DNA of 64,000 bases from Portulaca oleracea (GCA_029582165.1 CM055874.1:45953769-46017768); one strand, 5' to 3'; counted from the first letter of the stretch, positions 35,284-46,533 are shown. Notes: generated by a model not told the origin, from the letters alone. Program-made: numbers and translations.

Positions 35284-37082
35284 ATGGAGAGCGAGGGTGG
35301 CAAAAAGTTGGCGGTGTTAGCAGGATGCAACTACCCTGGCACAGACAGCGAGCTGAAGGGCTGCTACAACGACGTGCTCTGGATGGGACAGCTCCTGGTA
35401 TCGCGGTTCGGGTTCAGTCCTGACAACATTGTGGTCATGTTGGACAGCCCCGACTCGAGCTACTTCCCCACCGGCGACAACATTCTAGCCAGCCTCTTTC
35501 GGATGTTCAGGATGGCTCAGCCTGGGGATGTCCTCTTTTTTCACTTCAGTGGTCATGGGACACAAATTCCCTCCCATGATGGGACTACACAGAATGAGGC
35601 CATTGTACCCTGTGATTTTAACGTCATTACTGGTATGTATAATGCATATTCCATGCCTTTGTACTACTATGAAATATGAGCTTTATGTGAGTAATTACTT
35701 ACCAATATGAAAAAATGCATATTTGATGTTTGCTTCATTTAGATAAAAAAAAAAGGAGTTTCGGATGATAAATTGATAATATACTGACTTTTGGGGTATT
35801 GGATTGTAATATACCGATCTTTATTATTGAACAACAATATGCCTGACCTTTATACCTAGGTGACATTATTATACTAACAATAACTAAGGGGTGGTGAAGT
35901 GGTCTCCATGTTAACGTGGTTGGCGAATGGAAAAATAAACCCGCCCCAATCTAATAACCCTGTTAACCCCTCCGTTCTTCTCACTAACCCACATTACAAA
36001 GACATTAGTTGGTTGTGTGTCACGTCAGTACGAAGATTGGTTCACCACCCCCTTAGTCACTATGTTGGGCCCGATTTTTTTTTAAAACGTGGGTTAGTGA
36101 AAAAACGGATGGGTTAACATCGTTATTGGGCAACGGATTGGTTATTTTCCCTCCGCCTGTCACGTCAACACGGAGACTAGTTCACCAGTCACGACCCCCT
36201 TGGTCACTGTTGACATAATAATCTCACCTAAGTATAAAAGTCAAGAATATTGTTGTCCAATAGTAAAAGTTGGTATATTACAATCCAATACCCCAAAAGT
36301 CAGTATATTGTCCTCCAACATCCGAAAAAAAAAAAAAAAACACAAACAGACAATCCTGAGATTACTTACCTCAGCAAACAGTATTGTCTCTTTTCTTTAT
36401 TGATCAAAATGCTAATTCAGGTAGCATCCTGAAATTACTATACATGCAGATTTGGACTTCAGGATGCTGGTGAACCAGCTCCCAAGGGGAGCAAGCTTTA
36501 CATTCCTGTCAGATTCTTGCCACAGCGGCGGAGTAATAGACAAAGAGAAGGAACAACTGGGTCCAGAATCGACCCCACCAGATGTCCAAGTTCAAGTCCA
36601 AGAAGATACCCCCCAAGAAGAGAGTACTCCAGGCAGCAAGGCAGTGTCCATCAAGCACAAACACCTCCCCCATGACGCCCTGGTCCAACACATGAGGGGC
36701 TTCACCAACAAGGACGCGTCCCACGTGAGGGACCACCTGACGGCCCACTTCGGCGCCAAGGCCAGTTCCAAATTCCGTCTGTCCCCTGCTGAGCTGGAGC
36801 TGTACGAGCTCCTGCACCCGGACATGAGTCCTGCTCAGCGGGTGCCAGCCGGATGAGCTGTCAGCCGACGTGCGCCAGGTGGAGGAAGGGGAGTTTGTCG
36901 CGTTCGGGGCGCTCAGCAACGCTGTCCAGACAGTCCTTCACAACCACCCGGGCCCACTCAGCAACCGCGAGTTGGCCGTGATGGTCAGGGAGACACTCAA
37001 GGAGCAGGGGTTCTCTCAGCACCCTTGCTTGTACTGCAGCGACGACAATGCTGCTTCCGCCTTCCTTGGCCAACTATCTTAA
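35284..37082 (+). pseudogene. Type II metacaspase (MC9-like) with a frameshift
   Basis: Exon 1 is 35284-35632 and exon 2 is 36450-37082, joined in phase at the conserved NVIT|D site. The p20-like region is intact: LAGCNYPGTDSELKGCYND, catalytic His91 in HFSGHGT and catalytic Cys140 in DSCHSGG. In exon 2 the frame fails between 36821 and 36828: the first frame ends at TGA 36854-36856 (251 aa). The conserved SGCQPDELSADV and the p10-like end (ALSNAVQTVL, GFSQHPCLYCSDDNA) continue in another frame to TAA 37080-37082. Total exon length is 3n+1, so one base was gained or two lost. Metacaspases are Arg/Lys-specific, calcium- or pH-controlled cysteine proteases of cell death and wounding. This may be a recent pseudogene, an assembly error, or a truncated protein lacking the C-terminal domain. 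Confidence 0.85.
35759..36327. mobile_element. Foldback MITE in the metacaspase intron
   Basis: The left end TTTCGGATGATAAATTGATA with TACTGACTTTTGGGGTATTG is mirrored by the right end CAATACCCCAAAAGTCAGTA and CATCCGAAA. GACATTATTAT / ATAATAATCTC and AACAACAATAT / ATATTGTTGTC extend the inverted homology. About 569 bp, fills most of the intron, poly-A on both flanks, no ORF. Confidence 0.75.
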
Positions 37083-37803
37083 GTTGGACAAGTTTCTGAG
37101 ATGTCTGGTTGTGTTTTTCTTAAGGTTGTGGGTTTTTCAACTCTAAAATGTTTTCAAAATTGTTTTTGTTATGGGCTCTTTTCACTCTTTCAGATATAGG
37201 TAAGACTGCCTATATCTGAATCTTTTCAAGTCCTGCAAAAGGATGACCCACACACTTGGAGGAGTTTTTGTTGTTGTGTCTGTCTATCGCGTTGTATATA
37301 CATTTCATCGATGTGTTCTGTTTGTTTTTCTGTCTCATGAAAATGGTTGTTCACTTGAATTGTAATCCAATCTTGGGTTTCTATGGTGGGATTATATTCG
37401 AAATGGAGCAAACAATTCATTATGTTATGTTATGTTATGTCTCCTATTGTTCAATCGTTACATCATAAATCTGCAATCTGATGTTCTGATCTATGAGACT
37501 TTTATTGTTCAGAATTACTCTTGATTTAGTTCAGGGTCGGATCGGATAAGAAATTAGCTAGCTTGATGATAGTGATCAGGAACAATCATATATAAACCCA
37601 ATGTTTTCTGCAAAAAGTTGGGAAATTCGTGGAGCGTACTTCTGATAAACACGCTGAAACTAGACTATATTACTAAAACTGTATTAACAGACAATGCAAT
37701 GACAGAAACTTGAAACCTGGAATTAATCTTCATCAATACAATCAGTTATTCAAAGGGTATCTTGAGATCAATGCTGAGCATAGTAAAGGCGGATGGAGGG
37801 CGT
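37083..37803. other. Convergent 3' regions
   Basis: 3' flank of the plus-strand metacaspase and of the minus-strand coiled-coil gene, which end facing each other. A short TTATG tandem run lies at about 37420-37440. No other gene. Confidence 0.5.
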
Positions 37804-39671
37804 TCAAGAACATACGCTTCTGAGATAACTAGCTCTAAATTCTTTATCGCGTTCCAACCTTTTGAAGAATCCCTCCACCTAATCAAAGAATTCCGACATA
37901 GATTAAATTAGAACAAATGCATAATTAATCACCACCAACAAGCTCTACAATCCAAAATAAGGGGCAAGTACCAAATATCACGACCCATCCACCCCACAAT
38001 TTTTGGACATGGGAAATTTAATTTTTTTTTTCCCTTCTTTTTGTTTCTCACATTGATAAATTCATAACTTTCAGTTTATTGTAACTTTAACTTATTTAAG
38101 GAAAACAAATGCATGTTGGCAATATCAACGAACTTTCAATCATTTTAGGCACGACAAAGTGGACAATTTTTGAAGTTGAAATCCATTCGAACAACAAGGC
38201 ATAAGGATACGGAGAATAAATGCCAACAACGATCAACAGGAAACAAGGGCAATCATGCACTGTCCAATTCGAATCTTACTTGCATTTTGAGGTTGAGAAC
38301 CATTCAGAAAACCAGGATAAGTAAACACACAAAATAAATACCTATGGTGGATAAGTAGGGAAATAAAGAACGAAGGAAATTAAATGGAAGCTTATTAATT
38401 GAAATCTTACTCGCATCTGGCGTTGAATATCAAACTTAGATCTCTCCCTCCACCCTCTACGATTTGGGGGAGAGAGTCGAGCTTCTACTTCTCTGACTTG
38501 ATGCTCGATTTCTTCTTTTCGCTTTTGTAGACATTTGAGCTCTTTATTAATCCGTTTCTGCTCAGCTAGCTTGTGATTTCCATGGCTCAATTCATACACT
38601 AATTCTTCAATTCTTTCCTTGATGTTAGGTCCTTCGGTTTCTGGATCTAATGCCGTCTCTGGGTCTTCATCCTTTTCCCAAAAGATTTCATTGAAAATAG
38701 TTAGACATCAATGTATATATGTCAATGATTTGAAGTGATTATTTTTTTAGCTATATCACCTCGACTCAAAGACTTGACACTCGGACATGTACATAGACAT
38801 TTATACTTCAATTTGAAGCAAACATGGACAAAATGTGTCCAACACAAAATGCCAAGTCTCAAATCAAAATTTCGAAGCAAACCTTTGTATGATCGAGTCT
38901 TAGCAATGAAACTTTCTTGACGATCAAACATGACCAACATCCATGTTACACACACTAGCTTCTCCAAAAAACAAGTCCTTGAATTTTGAAGGTAACACAT
39001 ATTTTTTGTAACATTTTTGAATTTGAATAATAAGAAAAGGCTAATTAATTACCACGCTTTCAGGGTAATTCTCTTGGAGTAATTGTCGCAACCAAGGACT
39101 CATGGTCATCCCTTTCAAGTGACTTTCGGTTTCTTTCTCCAATGCGGCAATTCTTTTCTGCATTTCAAATCAAATAAACAAATTAAATTGAATCAAATAT
39201 GGTGTTATATGCATTCAGCTTACAATATACTCTACTAAATTTGCGAGTAAAAAGACCGATTTCAATTTTATTTATGATAATACCTCTAGGGATTCAATTT
39301 GATCGAGAATTAATCCCTTTGCTTGCTCAGTAGTCAATAGCATGATCTCCAATTTGTCGATCTTCGCCTCCAATGCAGGATCTCGAAAATTCCGTTTGAA
39401 TTTCACGTAGTAAAATTGACGAATCACTTTATTTGGCTCCTTCCTCATTTCATCATTTTGATCATGATCATCGACAAACTCATTATCATCCTTGCAATAT
39501 TCGTCACAATCTCCTGTAATTTACAAATTAAGTATTATCAGCATCATATTTGTTCAATATATTTTCCTGTATCCAATTTCAGAGATAAAACTAACAGTAA
39601 CAAGAATATATCGCAGACTACGTTGAAACTCGGCATCAAAAAAGGAAAAAGAAAATACCTTGAAACTCCAT
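37804..39671 (-). CDS. Proton pump-interactor-like coiled-coil protein
   Basis: Exons are 39671-39659, 39513-39284, 39157-39053, 38671-38411 and 37878-37804: 684 nt, 227 aa. Introns are GT-AG; the acceptor at 38672 is pyrimidine-poor and is the weakest point. Residues about 30-55 read IRQFYYVKFKRNFRDP with KIDKLE close behind, like the F(F/Y)VK(Y/F)RPYEDP..KAKIDKA signature of plant proton pump interactors. The remainder is coiled coil, including IEELVYELSHGNHKLAEQ, which fits the family's LIYxLxHxxxxLxEEK block. PPI1 binds the autoinhibitory C-terminus of plasma-membrane H+-ATPase and stimulates it. Canonical PPIs are about 600 aa with a C-terminal membrane anchor. This one is about a third of that length and has no anchor, so activity on the pump is uncertain. 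Confidence 0.68.
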
Positions 39672-40197
39672 TGATTAGGTTGGGAAACAGTTGTGCACTC
39701 GTCTGTGACCTAATTTTTGGGGTTTGAATCTGAGTATTCACTGCTGATCTCAGTAAAACAGTGTATTGTGTTAACAATGCTTATATCTGCACAATTTCTT
39801 TCTAATTGTCAATCTTGGGCCCCAAGGAACGAATCCCATTGACTCAAATTAAGGAAATAAAATGCTATTTACTGCTCATTTTAACTGTTAGAGCACATAA
39901 AAATAGGAAAGTAATTTTGAAAGATATAAATCATTATACATTCTCAATTATAAATCAAAGTCTTAATTTTGACAAACATAGGTCCTGTTATTTTATACGA
40001 CTGTATTTTATACGACTGACAATATGCGCTATCATAGCCCACCGTACTTTGTCACAATCCACCACAACATACCATCCCACCACAATTCAGCACAACACAC
40101 CATAAATTACTTTTTCTAACTTTATTATATATCTTTAATATAAATTTTCAATCAATACTTTTTCACAATTACCAATACAATATATATCATTTCATTA
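39672..40197 (-). promoter_or_regulatory. Upstream region of the 37804-39671 gene
   Basis: The region around 39672-39780 is probably leader for the minus-strand gene. Further out is AT-rich DNA and a CCACCACAA/CACAACACACCA simple-sequence patch (40040-40100). No gene. Confidence 0.4.
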
Positions 40198-40450
40198 CCT
40201 ATATATAAAAGAGAGTAAGAGGTATGTTGTGAAAAATTTTCTTTTGCAGGGTGCTTGCCTGCTTGTTAATGACTCAAAGCATAAGTGAGACAGCTGTCTT
40301 CTTCTCCTTCTCCCTGTCAGGTGCTTTCATTTCCTCAATTTACGTTTGTCAGTATCCTCTATTCCAGCCATTCCCATCTTCTTTACGTTTGCCTTCAATC
40401 TGATTGAAAGTCTCTGTAATCTGCTGAATTTCACTAATTTACGTTGACGA

Positions 40451-40669
40451 TTGCTTGCTTATGTTAACACTTACCAAGTGTTTGATGAAATGCCTGACTT
40501 AACTGAGCCTAAAGGAAGCCTGTATGTGAGCCTGAAAATGAAAGACATGAATGGAGAAATGGAGGCAGTAAAGATAGGGAAGAAGGATGGGGAGGTAGTG
40601 TACGTTTATTCAGTTGTGAACTTTCTTTGTTTTGCTTTCCTGGGTTCATCTCTGTTCGATTTTGGATAA
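40451..40669 (+). other. Unrecognised ORF inside the Helitron
   Basis: A 72-aa reading frame with a plausible coding stretch (GSLYVSLKMKDMNGEMEAVK) followed by a GT-containing, hydrophobic, probably intronic part. I cannot assign a family. It could be another captured exon. Low confidence that it is expressed. Confidence 0.25.
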
Positions 40670-42508
40670 TGCTTTACTTTCCTTCTCTTATTATTCGATT
40701 TTGGATGCTAGATTTTTCTATTTTATTTGCTTGCTGCGAATTGAAATCCAGTGAATTGGTTGTTCCACTATCTTAATTTCGGCTGAATTTGCTTGCTACA
40801 AGATCGACCTTACTGGTAATGAATTTCCTTTGTAGATCAGGCCTTATTGCATCTTTCCAGACTTCAGGTTCGTATCTTCATCTATGCTATAATATCTCAT
40901 CTTTTTTTTACTACTTTTCCTGGTTAAGTTTTCTGATTGTTTCTCTATTGATTTCCACTACTTTAGGGTATGCTGAAATCAAACCTGCTATGAGTTTGCC
41001 CAGTAATACTATGTTGAGCACCTGCAATATGTTACAAAGAAGGTAATTAGATTACCTAAACAGGGTCATAACATAAAGAATTTGAGCCAATCCTGACATA
41101 TTATAGACTTATAAAAATGATGAAAGAATGGACAACTAAAAACAAGGTGCTGATCCTAATCAAAATATTAAAAAAAAAAACATTGGAAATCATTTGATAT
41201 ACCTGACTGCATTGTAATCTCGATGCTTTTTGGATCTTATTTCCTAAAATCTATCCGTGATCATCAATAAAAGTTCTGCTATTAGATCATTGGCTTGTAT
41301 ACCAGAGCATGATGCAGATAACCAATAAAGCTATTAGCTAATATGGTTTTGTCCCAATGATTCTGAGAACTCTGTTGATAGTTGTGGTCACTTGGTCATG
41401 TTGAGCAATGATAGTCGCTGAACTGCCATGCGCACTGATCTTCTGACAGTGTACGTTGTCCACAGGTATGTCTCTGATCTGTGAACTTCAATTTGACAAG
41501 TTATTGAAATTCTGTATTTCTTGGATTTTGTTGACGGGATAAATACCAAATCTATTGTCATCATATGTGTCCAATTTCATGGGGTCAAAAATCATGTTTG
41601 TTAATGCAACCATATTACCAAGAGAGGGACTGCCAAACTCCCGCTATACTGCATTCTAATGTCTGTCTTTGTCAGTGTTTCTTTCACTTTGCGAGGGAAA
41701 ATATTAACTGCTGAAGAAGCTCTGGTTTATGTAAACATACTACACTTCTTATTGCGTACTACATTTATTATTTTTTTGGACAAATTTAACCAACATGGTA
41801 CAAAATTGTCCAAAAATTTCTGGTGTAGTGTATGGACAATCAATAGGTTCATAGTAAGATCCTTACACTAAAAAAAATGTTCAGTAATAGGCTTATAGAA
41901 ACCTCAGAAGTGAAGAAATCAAAGAGAAATGAAAACCTAAATGCTCTTTAATTCTTGCCCAGAAACTTACCTACTGATCTCTACCAAATAAATACAATTT
42001 GCTAAATCAAAAAAAATTGTCTGTATGGTAGACATAAGGAACAAAAGATGAATGCTCCATCATTGAATAGTGTTACAAGATCTTTGCAGTGTCAAAAGTC
42101 GTTCTTTCTGATGATTGTCACTATACTTCTACTAGCTTCTTCGGCGAATATACAGACTAGTCCATTTTACTTGGTATCTGCCGATGTATGTGCACCAGAA
42201 ACTCGATGTAGGAGAGACCCATTGGACTCTTGTCTTCTACCATATACAATAACTCTGAGGATTTACATCATGATGTTTGTGTCTTTCTATGATTAACTTG
42301 AGTTTATATTTTTCTATTCGCTGTTTCCCGTGATGGCTCACGCTTTTTACTTTATTTTCTCCTTTATATCGTTATTACTGCATCTATTTCTTTATTTAAT
42401 TTATGTTTGATAAATTGTTGACATAGTAAATCCATACTACTTGCAGGGTCTATTTGGTTTGCTTCAGAAATGAAAGCACTTTAATATACTGCTTACAATT
42501 CCTTGCAG

Positions 42509-42670
42509 GCTGTGGTTAAGAGGCTAATGACAGATGTACCTTTTGGGGTACTTCTATCTGGTGGACTGGATTCATCTCTTGTTGCAGCAGTGGCATCCCG
42601 TCTCTTGGCTGAATCGGAAGGCGCTTATCAATGGGGCTCACAATTGCACTCCTTTTGCGTTGGATTGAAG
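42509..42670 (+). pseudogene. Captured asparagine synthetase exon
   Basis: A 162-nt segment bounded by CTTGCAG acceptor and AAG|GTAATA donor encodes 54 residues starting [19 protein letters not shown] and including the PP-loop [12 protein letters not shown], the ATP-binding core of glutamine-hydrolysing asparagine synthetase, and ending HSFCVGLK. No neighbouring ASN exon is recognised on either side, neither the N-terminal glutaminase nor the rest of the synthetase domain. It is therefore an isolated exon with intron flanks, as expected of transposon capture rather than of a decayed full gene. The frame is open and well conserved. Confidence 0.82.
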
Positions 42671-43009
42671 GTAATAATTCTTCATCATGTCTTACAATTT
42701 CTTATAAATTTCCAGTCTCTTCTGTGACTTAGCTTGCGTCAAATAGTTGCATTAGTTGCATTCTTTTGTGTCACATAGGAATCAATAAATGTATGCTCTG
42801 CTAATAGATGGTATATATAGGATGGTTTAGGTTTTACATCAGTTATTAAAAAGCTGACATACATAGGAACATCTCTGGAGTCGTATTTCATCATAACTTT
42901 GTTAAGCTTGTCTGATAACGGATTCTGATACTGTTGGAGCGCAAACTCCATCGTAATAAAAACATGAAAAGCTGCATTTAACTTATGGTGAATGTATTAG
43001 CTATTGATT

Positions 43010-43195
43010 TGCCGCATTTACAGAAAATAAAACCCCACACAAGTGACAGCAGTAAGTTATTACCCACTTTAACCAAACCTGAAAATTTACCCATGTCTTT
43101 CCATGTTTTCAATATTCAACTTTTCAGCTTTACGACTTATCTTTACTTTACTCAACCTTACCTTACTTACCCCTCTTAGGAACAAACATTACAAA
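43010..43195. repeat. GTAAGGTAAGG-family MITE copy, inverted
   Basis: Reads TACCCACTTTAACCAAACC, AAATTTACCCATG and CAACCTTACCTTACTTACCC, the reverse-complement order of the copy at 4745-4865. It lies inside the Helitron. Confidence 0.45.
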
Positions 43196-44006
43196 TTTAC
43201 AGTGATGCAACGGTCTCAAGGGATACAAGTCGAGTCGTATTAAGCAATCTAACAATTCGAGTTCTGGAGTACTTTGTTATGATAGATTTTCCTTCTCCTC
43301 TTCATTTTGTGTGGGATCCGTAAAGTGCTACTGAATATGGTTATTCTGTTGTTTGTAAACAGGTCTGGTGAATTTCCTCGAAGTTCAATATTTCAAATAT
43401 ACAGCTCCTTACTTTGTAATTTTCCTCTTGCCTTTCTTTGTTCTGAGTTCGCCTTATCTGAATTAATACTGATTACTAATTTAAGACATGTCTAAATTGT
43501 TGGTGAATGAGGATTATGTCAGAGACTGTAGAGCTGTTGATGGATGCTCAATTTGTCTTCTTTTTTTCTTCCCTATATTGTTATGTTGAAAGATGTCATT
43601 AAAGCACTTGGTTGAAAGATGTCATTAAAGCACTTGGTTAAACTGATAGTTTACCGACAAATACTAAACTAGCAATTTTACTTGCAGGTTTTGCAAATAT
43701 GATCCCTAATATCTAGACATTCTATGCGGACAATGTGGACTTTTATGATTTCAATTTGGGTGGTGTGGTCACCGTAGTTTGATGCTAAACACGTTGGATT
43801 ACATTTGGATGAGGTTAAGCAAGGAGTTGTAAATGAAGTTGACTACGTCAATTTTAGTGGTTTCAAAATTGATGCATATTGTTATAGAAGTTGCAAATGA
43901 AGTTGACAGGTTATACTGACTATATCAATTTTTAGTAGTTTCAAAATTGATGCATATTGTTATAGAAAACCCGTCCAAGGGACGGGCCCTTTCACTAGTG
44001 TGTGTG

Positions 44007-44018
44007 TCTATCTATCTA

Positions 44019-44059
<41 letters not shown>

Positions 44060-44060
44060 T
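44007..44060. repeat. (TCTA)n/(TA)n microsatellite
   Basis: TCTATCTATCTATC followed by about 20 TA units immediately after the Helitron 3' end. Confidence 0.95.
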
Positions 44061-44542
44061 TTAAAATGAGTCTGGCGTTACTATGTAGAGTACAAGTAGC
44101 CCTAAGACAGCCACCTATGTCACTCACAAAGTTAGAGCACATAATAATGGAAAAGTTTTGTTCTTTTTTTTACACACTAAACTACATACACATTGTACAA
44201 TTAAAACATTATAATGAACCAAAATAAAAACTTGGTGCAATATTATACTAATTCGATTACATCAGTTAAGACTACAACAATAACAAATTCCAATATATAA
44301 CACCGCTAACACGGAGTCCAAAAGAATTTTGACATAGATAGTTTTTCTCAATATATGTGAATATATGAAGAGTCTGATTCTGATAGATGTTAAAAATTAC
44401 ATGATTCATATCCATCAAGATAACATAATATCCCAATCAAGCGATCGGGAAGCTTAGCCACTGATTATACCCTTCTTTTGGGTCTCTCTATTAGAGTTGA
44501 TATTCAAAGGAGGGCATATTTTGCAAAAAATGGCTTGGAGGT
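44061..44542. other. Spacer between microsatellite and foldback element
   Basis: AT-rich, no gene. The last 50 bp (TTGATATTCAAAGGAGGGC and following) may be the outer part of the left arm of the next foldback element, without a partner on the right. Confidence 0.4.
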
Positions 44543-45281
44543 ACCCATCTTTTTGTGAAAATGATTTCTAGGACCCCATATTTTGAAAACTAATTTTGAA
44601 GTCTCTTTCTTTATGTATTAATAATTATCAGAACCCACTATTTTAATAAAAACCTATTAAAATGGGTAGTAACTTTTTATAATTATAGAAAAGGGTTTAA
44701 AACAAGGACCTTTTATGCAAAAATATGATTTTTTTGAGATTTTTATTAAAATAGGTTAAAATAAACACTCTTAACTTTTTATGATGATTTTAATGGTTTT
44801 AGTTATCACAATCTACTACTTATACCTCAGAAGTTGTATTTTCTGTGGTTATAGGCTCACCATGCTTAGCAAAAAAATTAAACTAAACTAGAGAATTTTG
44901 ACTGATATCTTAACATAGTTGTGTTGGACCGTCAAATTATTAAAGTTATCATAAGCAAGTACAATTTTTGAGGTATAAGTAGTTGATTGTGATAGCTAAT
45001 ACCATTAAAGTTATCATAAAGAGTTAAGAGTGTTTTTTTTTGAAACCAAGTTAAGAGTGTTTATTTTAACATGTTTTAATAAAAATTTCAAAAAAATCCT
45101 ATTTTGCATAAAATGTCCTTATTTTAAACCTTTTTCTATAAATATAAGAAGTTACTACCCCTTTTAATAGGTTTCTATCAAAATAATGGGTCCTGATAAT
45201 TATTAGCACATAAAGAAAGAGACTTCAAAATTAGTTTTCAAAATATAGGGTCCTAGAAATCATTTTCACAAAAAGATAGGT
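44543..45281. mobile_element. Large foldback element
   Basis: The left arm begins ACCCATCTTTTTGTGAAAAT; the right arm ends ATTTTCACAAAAAGATAGGT at 45281. Inner blocks also mirror: AAAGAAAGAGACTTCAAAAT against ATTTTGAAGTCTCTTTCTTT, and TACTTATACCTCAGAAG against TTTTTGAGGTATAAGTAG. Arms are about 300 bp around a 100-bp centre. The right arm abuts a hAT-type end at 45282, so its outer part appears cut off. Confidence 0.75.
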
Positions 45282-45345
45282 CAGTAGCGGATCCAGACAT
45301 TTAATTTAGGGGTGTCCAATATACTTGTTATTATATAAACACTTA
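45282..45345. mobile_element. Solo left terminus of the hAT family
   Basis: CAGTAGCGGATCCAGACATT through CTTGTTATTATATAAAC is an almost exact copy of the first 60 bp of the element starting at 45461. It is followed by a second partial copy (TTAATTTAGGGGTGTCCAAT) at about 45343. It looks like a relic or duplicated end. Confidence 0.6.
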
Positions 45346-45691
45346 ATTTAGGGGTGTCCAATCATATGGTGGGATTTTATTATGAGCTGTGTGAAACACT
45401 TTGATCCAAAAATGCTTAGACCATCTCCAATAGTTAGTTTAAATTTGACTTATTGATGATCAGTGGCGGATCCAGACATTTAATTTAGGAGTATCCAATA
45501 TACTTGTTATTATATAAACGTTTTTGAAAAATAAAATAATAAAATTTAAATAAATAACAATAACAATAAAAATAAAAATAAATATTAAATAATATATTCA
45601 CCAACTTTACAAAATTTCACATCATCATATAAATATGCCAACCAAATAAATTCAAATTTCGCATTAACTAGATATTTATATGTTAAACTTA

Positions 45692-46436
45692 GGGCATTGC
45701 TTAATGTCGCCCCCCTTTTTACTAATGTCGCCCTCCCAAATGACTATTTTACCCCTATCCTTTTTCACTTCTCTCTCCTCTCTAATTTCTCTCTCTAATA
45801 ATAATAATAATAATATTTACAAAAAATTTTTTTAAAAAAAAATCCGAAAATACGGTTGCGGCACGAAACGTGCCGCGGCACCGCGGCGATGCCGCACTTA
45901 GATCTCGGCACGACCGTGGTGTTGCCGCGACCTAAGTGCGGCACCGCCGCGGTGCTGCGGCACGTTTCGTGCCGCAACCGTATTTTCGGATTTTTTGTAA
46001 TTATTATTATTATTATTATTATTTACAATTTTTTAAAAAAAAAATCCGAAAATACGCTTGCCGCACGAAACCTGCGGCGGGACCGCGGTGGATGCCGCAC
46101 TTAGATCTCGGCACGGCCGTGGTGTTGCCGCGACCTAAGTGCGGCACCGCCGCGGTGCCGCGGCACGTTTCGTGCGGCAACCGTATTTTCGATTTTTTTT
46201 TAAAAAAAATTGTAAATATTATTATTATTAATAATATTATTATTATCATTATTAATATTAAATTGCAATGTTATTATTAATAAATTAACGGTTTTTGAAA
46301 TTCAACCTAAATTTAATAATAACATTGCAATTTAGGTTGAATTTCAAAAACCGTTAATTTATTAATAATAACATTGCAATTTAATATTAATAATGATAAT
46401 AATAATAATAATAATAAGAATAATAATAATATTAAC

Positions 46437-46472
<36 letters not shown>

Positions 46473-46533
46473 TACAATTTTTTTTTAAAAAATAAATTGT
46501 AAATATTATTATTATTATTAATTTTTTTGTTAA

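Larger units (their letters stand above)
40198..43998 (+). mobile_element. Probable Helitron carrying captured gene fragments
   Basis: The 3' end has the Helitron hallmark: a 7-bp GC hairpin, CCCGTCC (43970-43976) AAG GGACGGG (43980-43986), then 8 nt later CTAG (43995-43998) followed by T. The likely 5' end is CCTATATATAAAAGAGAGTA at 40198, preceded by A, close to the TC-TATA..AAAAG start of plant Helitrons but with CC instead of TC. Insertion between A and T, with no target duplication or terminal inverted repeat, fits. Subterminal direct repeats are present: TTGAAAGATGTCATTAAAGC twice at about 43590-43635, and an approximately 75-85 bp unit twice at about 43830-43965. No Rep/helicase ORF, so it is non-autonomous. 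It contains an asparagine synthetase exon with its splice sites. Confidence 0.7.

Noticed and set aside
36509..36919. 136-aa minus-strand ORF
   Set aside because: Antisense shadow of the GC-rich metacaspase exon 2, which has clear family similarity on the plus strand.
38722..39000. 92-aa minus-strand ORF as an extra exon of the coiled-coil gene
   Set aside because: It interrupts the good phase match between the exons ending at 39053 and starting at 38671, and its sequence is Cys-rich without coiled-coil character; better read as intron.
40198..43998. Intact asparagine synthetase gene
   Set aside because: Only one 162-nt exon is recognisable; the glutaminase domain and the rest of the synthetase domain are absent.
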